From: 1-14-0-10-45-29 sp964532715
GTDB lineage: Archaea; Micrarchaeota; Micrarchaeia; Anstonellales; Anstonellaceae
NCBI GenBank assembly: GCA_964532715.1
Contig: CAZHIX010000011.1
Location: 1 to 26,043, forward strand
DNA length: 26,043 bases
Direction of reading: 5' to 3'
Below the pieces are notes generated by a model. It did no database searches. It was not told where the DNA came from and saw nothing but the letters and a program-made list of their open reading frames with translations. The position numbers were made by a program, and so were the translations under genes. How positions within the stretch are numbered: position 1 is the stretch's first letter; every line of letters begins with the position of its first letter. Positions 22,739 to 26,043 of this stretch are shown in pieces.

Positions 22739-23679
22739 ACTTCTTTTTCATACTGTGTTTTCATATTTTTAATGTCGTCAAGCATCTTTTCCAAAACCGT
22801 TTGCGCTTTTTCATCCTCGCAGTGATTCAATGCGTTGTGTGCAAACTCTTCAAATTCTCTGAAGTGAGCAATTGGATTTTTACAACGTGTCCCCCAATCA
22901 AAAATCGCGCATTTCATATTCTCTAAAAGCCAGTCTCCCCAAATGTGTTTTCCATACGATATTGCTTGGTCTGAGGCTATACTATCTTTTCCAACAAAAC
23001 GCAAATCAGTCCCATCTGGCATCAAATGAAATATTTGTTGAGCACCAAAAAAATAAATCTCAATGCCATCGTGCTGTTCACTTATGTTCTCGCAAGCTTC
23101 ATAAAAATTTCTTATTCCCCTAAGTGGCGAGGCAAGTGAGAAAAAAATTATTCTATCTATCTTCTTATCATTTTGTGTTGCATATTTACTAAGTTGCAAA
23201 ATCCCTTCTTTAATTGTTGCTCCAGATGCCAGAGTGTCCCCGATAAGAATTGTTGAATTATTTGGTAACGATTCAAAGTTTTCATATCCAACTTTAGCTA
23301 AAAAGTCTCCTTGTGTATTTTGTATTTTGTGCCTTGATATTCCAAGAAAACACTGAGGTAATGAAACCTCAAGCGTTTGTGCAAATCCATGGTTTAGTTC
23401 ATAAAAAAGTCCACCGCTCAAAAATACAAGTTCGCATAAATCTGCCTTTTTTATATTCTTGTTTTTTAATGCAATTTCACAAATGGCCTTTGATGCAATT
23501 ACTGATGCCTTTTTCATGCGCTCTTGCAAAACTTTTGCTACCAAGTGTGGATTGTACAAAACATCTCTAAACGCCTGATGCTCTAAAATGTATGTGTTTT
23601 TTGGTATTTCTTGCTCTTCAAGCCTGTGCGCCTCAAGTCCAATAATTTGAGTATCAATTCTACTAAGTCGTTTATCCAT
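22735..23679 (-). CDS. Phosphoribosyltransferase-like protein
   Basis: 314 residues. The type I phosphoribosyltransferase PRPP loop is recognisable as S-T-I-L-I-G-D-T-L-A-S-G-A-T at 142-155, most like the variant of uracil phosphoribosyltransferases. Long N-terminal (about 110) and C-terminal (about 100) extensions do not resemble known nucleobase transferases. The C-terminal part contains C-A-I-F-D-W-G-T-R-C-K-N-P and a helical, acidic end. A substrate cannot be assigned. Genes for purine and pyrimidine synthesis nearby make a nucleobase-related role plausible. Confidence 0.7.
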   Translation of the reverse strand: MDKRLSRIDTQIIGLEAHRLEEQEIPKNTYILEHQAFRDVLYNPHLVAKVLQERMKKASVIASKAICEIALKNKNIKKADLCELVFLSGGLFYELNHGFAQTLEVSLPQCFLGISRHKIQNTQGDFLAKVGYENFESLPNNSTILIGDTLASGATIKEGILQLSKYATQNDKKIDRIIFFSLASPLRGIRNFYEACENISEQHDGIEIYFFGAQQIFHLMPDGTDLRFVGKDSIASDQAISYGKHIWGDWLLENMKCAIFDWGTRCKNPIAHFREFEEFAHNALNHCEDEKAQTVLEKMLDDIKNMKTQYEKEV

Positions 23680-23820
23680 GTATTTTGTTTTGTCAAATAA
23701 GCTTTAATTAGGCTCTCACAAAAGTTAGAAAATCTTATCGCTATTTTGGGGTGACATTTGAATCAACAATTCCTAAAAAAGTAGAACTAAGACCGCTTCT
23801 AAAACATGTGATAATCTACG

Positions 23821-23849
23821 AAATTTTTGCTCAAAAAGAGCAAAAATTT
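23821..23849 (-). terminator. Perfect 12-bp hairpin abutting the tRNA 3' end
   Basis: AAATTTTTGCTC and GAGCAAAAATTT pair perfectly around a 5-nt loop that is TTTTT on the tRNA strand. The stem begins at the tRNA discriminator base. It supplies T-runs for termination and could also mark the 3' processing site. Confidence 0.55.
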
Positions 23850-24029
23850 GCGGGAGAGGGGATTCGAACCCCCGAAGACGCTAGGTCAATAGATGTCTCA
23901 AAACACAATTGTTTTCAAAACCACGAGGTATGCGCAAAAACACTTCACTTCTAACAAATCCCAATTTGACTTTGTAAAAAGCAAAAGTTTCCTTGAGTCT
24001 ATCGCATTTGACCGCTCTGCAACTCCCGC
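23849..24029 (-). tRNA. tRNA-Leu(CAA) with 97-nt intron
   Basis: The acceptor arms GCGGGAG (24029-24023) and CTCCCGC (23856-23850) pair fully, with discriminator A at 23849 as required for leucine. The anticodon stem is ATAGA (24002-23998) with TCTAT (23893-23889), and the loop CTCAAG plus A gives anticodon CAA (23995-23993). A class II variable arm (GAC...GTC) and T-arm GGGG-TTCGAAT-CCCC follow. The intron is 23991-23895, after position 37. Exon CTCAA pairs with intron TTGAG, leaving 3-nt bulges GGA and ACA: a bulge-helix-bulge for the archaeal splicing endonuclease. Mature length is about 84 nt. CCA is not encoded. Confidence 0.93.
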
Positions 24030-24109
24030 GATATCTATTTGGCAAAGAAGAATTAAAAAAGAGTGGATAAATACAAAAACGCAACTTCAATTAAGAGTTC
24101 TTTTATTTT

Positions 24110-24772
24110 TTATATCTCTCTAACTCCCTCATCTGTTCCTATTATTACTTTGAACACAGGGCGCGAGAATATTCCATTCTCCAAAACTCCCGGAATATGA
24201 TTGATCTGCTCTTCAAGCACGCGCGGATTTTTTATGATTCCAAAATCAGCGTCTATTATATGAAAATTGTTATCTGAATAAAATGGCATCTCGGATTCCA
24301 GTCTGTCCACCATGCTTTTTGCCCCAAGCTCTAAAAGGCCTTTCTTAACCATTTTCTTTGCAAATGGCAGATATTCTATCGGCACTGGTTTTGCGAGGTT
24401 TTCTGCAAGCTTTGTGGAATCTGCGATAACTATGAACTTTTCAGCCGTGTATTCAATGATTTTTTCGCGTGTTAGCGCCCCTCCGTATCCCTTAATCAAA
24501 TTCTTATTGGACGCAATCACATCCGCGCCGTCAACCGCTAAATCAATTTTCTTAACATCGTCAAAAGAAAAAACTCTCAAGCCAAGTGACATTGCAAGTT
24601 TTTTTGTTTTGTGTGATGTGCAAACGCATTTCACATCAAGTTCTTTCTCCGCTAAAATCTTTACAAAACAATCAGCTGTGCTTCCTGTTCCAAGTCCAAG
24701 CGTCATCCCATCTTGAACGTATTTAATCGCCTCTTGGGCGCTATCATATTTTTGTTTTTGCAAATCTGCCAT
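24110..24772 (-). CDS. rpiA: Ribose-5-phosphate isomerase A
   Basis: Interconverts ribulose 5-phosphate and ribose 5-phosphate, supplying PRPP for the nucleotide pathways encoded nearby. The 220 residues contain the phosphate loop L-G-T-G-S-T-A-D (27-34), D-G-A-D at 81-84, and K-G-Y-G-G-A-L-T-R-E-K with catalytic Glu103. Small departures from the usual motif are D-G-A-D-V instead of D-G-A-D-E and G-Y-G-G instead of G-G-G-G. It stands downstream of the AT-rich spacer at 24773-25080. Confidence 0.95.
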   Translation of the reverse strand: MADLQKQKYDSAQEAIKYVQDGMTLGLGTGSTADCFVKILAEKELDVKCVCTSHKTKKLAMSLGLRVFSFDDVKKIDLAVDGADVIASNKNLIKGYGGALTREKIIEYTAEKFIVIADSTKLAENLAKPVPIEYLPFAKKMVKKGLLELGAKSMVDRLESEMPFYSDNNFHIIDADFGIIKNPRVLEEQINHIPGVLENGIFSRPVFKVIIGTDEGVREI

Positions 24773-25128
24773 AACTAATTATGTATCGCCAAGTTCAAAA
24801 AAGCATGCAACTAAAACGATTTTGAATGTTTAGCCTATATCGTTCTAGTTTCAATTCCACCTGTAATTAAAATCATCATATTATCATTTATATGATATTT
24901 TTGGATTAGCGCATATTAAATGTATAACTTTTATATTTTTGAAGTCTTAGTCGTTTTTTCAAGAAGGTTGAGTAATATTTCTCTAACATTTATCTCTTTT
25001 TTTAATCTCACGACTGTGCAAAACTAAGTCAAATTATCAATGAAGTAAAAGCCGAGTCTAACTAGTTTTTAAAAAACAAAGAAAAAGTCCCGCACTTTAG
25101 TGCAGGAAAGTTCACCTACTAATTCACT
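24773..25128. other. AT-rich intergenic spacer
   Basis: About 355 bases without a credible gene. The rpiA upstream side has a weak TATA-like ACATAATTAG. Two mutually exclusive small hairpins occur at 24875-24897 (ATCATAT with ATATGAT, or TATCAT with ATGATA). The far end holds the terminator of the next minus-strand gene. Nothing else recognisable. Confidence 0.5.
25081..25107 (-). terminator. Hairpin and T-run terminator
   Basis: On the minus strand TCCTGCACT and AGTGCGGGA form a stem with one G-T pair and a two-base loop, followed by CTTTTTC. It lies 22 nt past the stop of the small membrane protein gene and on the correct strand. Confidence 0.6.
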
Positions 25129-25359
25129 CTAACCCTTTGACATCATTCTTACTATTCCTACAAGACAATATATTGCTCCTGCAACAAGTGCTAGCAAATT
25201 AATGTCAATATATCCAAAACCAAACGATATCAACAACAAACCAATAGCAATCTTAACTAAAGATTTGCCTCTGTTGTATGAATATGCGTCATGTTCGTCA
25301 CAACACGGTTGTTCTATATCACTTGCAATTACTACTTTTTTACTTTTTTTCATGGGCAT
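25129..25359 (-). CDS. Small two-helix membrane protein
   Basis: 76 residues from ATG 25359, which follows GAGGGAG at about 6 nt; a TTG at 25374 is possible. A basic start (MPMKKSKKVV) precedes a short acidic stretch with a Cys pair (E-Q-P-C-C-D-E-H-D). Two hydrophobic helices follow (I-A-I-G-L-L-L-I-S-F-G-F-G-Y and L-L-A-L-V-A-G-A-I-Y-C-L-V-G-I). No family recognised. Divergent from the oxidoreductase gene. Confidence 0.65.
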   Translation of the reverse strand: MPMKKSKKVVIASDIEQPCCDEHDAYSYNRGKSLVKIAIGLLLISFGFGYIDINLLALVAGAIYCLVGIVRMMSKG

Positions 25360-25392
25360 TTTTATCTCCCTCAATATGAAAATTTATGTCAA

Positions 25393-25400
25393 ATATATAA
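25393..25400. promoter_or_regulatory. TATA box shared by divergent genes
   Basis: ATATATAA centred 26.5 nt before ATG 25423 (plus). On the minus strand it reads TTATATAT, 37 nt before ATG 25359 or 22 nt before the TTG at 25374. No other TATA-like box lies between the two genes. Confidence 0.5.
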
Positions 25401-25422
25401 ACCCATCGTTCTAAACAAGCTT

Positions 25423-26043
25423 ATGGCAAATTTGAAAGCGTGTATAATATATGCCTATCCTAATCTTGATTCAATTCATGGTTCTAGGCTTTTGGAAATA
25501 GTAAAAACCACATTACAAAATGATTCTGTACCCTTTGATGTACTTGATTTGTATAGACTTGGGTTTAATCCTGTTTTAAGCGAAGATCAATCAAGAAACT
25601 GGGGTGCAAATCTGGATGTGCAGATACTAAAATATCAATCTCTTCTTAGCTCAAGCAATGCCTGGATTTTAATTTATCCCTGTTGGTGGTCTTCTCCTCC
25701 TGCAATACTTAAGGGATTTTTTGACCGAGTTTTGACAAATGGTTTTTCACACAAAATTCAAAATGGACATGTAATCCCTCTGCTTAGTGGTCATAATGCA
25801 TTAATTCTTCAAACGTTTTCATACTGTGCAGATCAAGAAAAAAAACTAGGTTCAATCTCAAAACATTTTGTACAAGGTGCTATTTTATCCGCATGCGGTA
25901 TCAATTCAAACGAAATAGACATTTACTCTGTTGATACTTTAGCTTCTTCGGCATTTGAACACACTTTAAAATACGTTCCGGGCGCAGTAAGAAGAATACT
26001 TGCCACCCCTACTGAAGTTCCTCATCATTTGCGTTCAATTCCA
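25423..26043 (+). CDS. Flavodoxin-fold NAD(P)H:quinone oxidoreductase-like protein (3' end missing)
   Basis: 207 codons without a stop up to the window edge. Family features of the NQO1/YwrO/MdaB-type fold: an N-terminal strand with Y-A-Y-P-N-L-D-S-I-H-G-S (FMN phosphate loop), D-L-Y-R-L-G-F-N-P, and I-L-I-Y-P-C-W-W-S-S-P-P-A-I-L-K-G-F-F-D-R-V (flavin-binding loop and helix). Likely an FMN or FAD enzyme reducing quinones or similar acceptors. The start is ATG 25423, leaderless from an ATATATAA box. Confidence 0.88.
   Translation, partial: MANLKACIIYAYPNLDSIHGSRLLEIVKTTLQNDSVPFDVLDLYRLGFNPVLSEDQSRNWGANLDVQILKYQSLLSSSNAWILIYPCWWSSPPAILKGFFDRVLTNGFSHKIQNGHVIPLLSGHNALILQTFSYCADQEKKLGSISKHFVQGAILSACGINSNEIDIYSVDTLASSAFEHTLKYVPGAVRRILATPTEVPHHLRSIP

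Noticed and set aside
23751..23954. Plus-strand 67-codon frame containing A-G-E-G-I-R-T-P-E-D-A-R
   Set aside because: This peptide is the well-known antisense translation of a tRNA 3' end; the frame lies over tRNA-Leu and its trailer hairpin.
24312..24716. Plus-strand 134-codon frame
   Set aside because: Antisense shadow of rpiA.

Overview
The window is a low-GC archaeal chromosome segment. The archaeal assignment rests on several independent markers: a two-repeat TATA-binding protein, ribosomal protein L21e, RNA polymerase subunit Rpb4/RpoF, both subunits of the archaeal/eukaryotic primase (PriL with its iron-sulfur cysteines, PriS), a UbiA-type prenyltransferase of the archaeal lipid pathway, a split GMP synthetase, and a tRNA-Leu with an intron in a bulge-helix-bulge context. 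Start signals fit too. Promoter-proximal genes have a TATA-like box about 24-30 nt before the start codon, implying leaderless mRNAs. Internal operon genes carry GGTGA-type ribosome binding sites. The compact, mostly housekeeping layout with many unrecognised membrane proteins would suit a small-genome (DPANN-like) archaeon, but the lineage is inference. A run of ten Ns inside guaA shows this is a draft scaffold.

Layout. 1-3000 (-): one uninterrupted 1000-codon reading frame of unknown function, cut by the window edge. 3.0-7.1 kb: information-processing core (acylphosphatase, DUF92 membrane protein, TBP, L21e, RpoF, DUF655, KsgA). 7.1-11.4 kb: an unknown membrane protein, a 230-bp hairpin array, the purC-purE operon, then a divergent UbiA/agmatinase pair that appears to share one palindromic TATA box. 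11.4-12.3 kb: an accessory island with a 116-bp MITE-like element, a hicBA toxin-antitoxin pair and a 114-nt segment folding as a branched RNA-like structure. 12.3-15.9 kb: pyrE-pyrF, an AT-rich repeat spacer, NAD(P)H-hydrate dehydratase and two small unknown genes. 16.0-18.4 kb: priL-priS, separated by a 27-codon mini-ORF bounded by 34-bp direct repeats. 18.4-23.7 kb: a eukaryote-like dCMP deaminase, an anchored exported protein, the two GMP synthetase subunits with a homing-endonuclease-like gene between them, a DUF1801 protein and a phosphoribosyltransferase-like protein. 23.8-26.0 kb: intron-bearing tRNA-Leu(CAA), rpiA, a small membrane protein and a truncated flavodoxin-fold oxidoreductase.

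Metabolically, rpiA supplies ribose phosphate for PRPP, which feeds purC/purE/guaA (purines) and pyrE/pyrF (pyrimidines), with dCMP deaminase leading to dTMP. The best leads are the unusually symmetric TBP alongside shared palindromic TATA boxes, the related hairpin-rich elements at about 8.0 and 12.2 kb, the priL/priS duplication, and the giant unknown protein.
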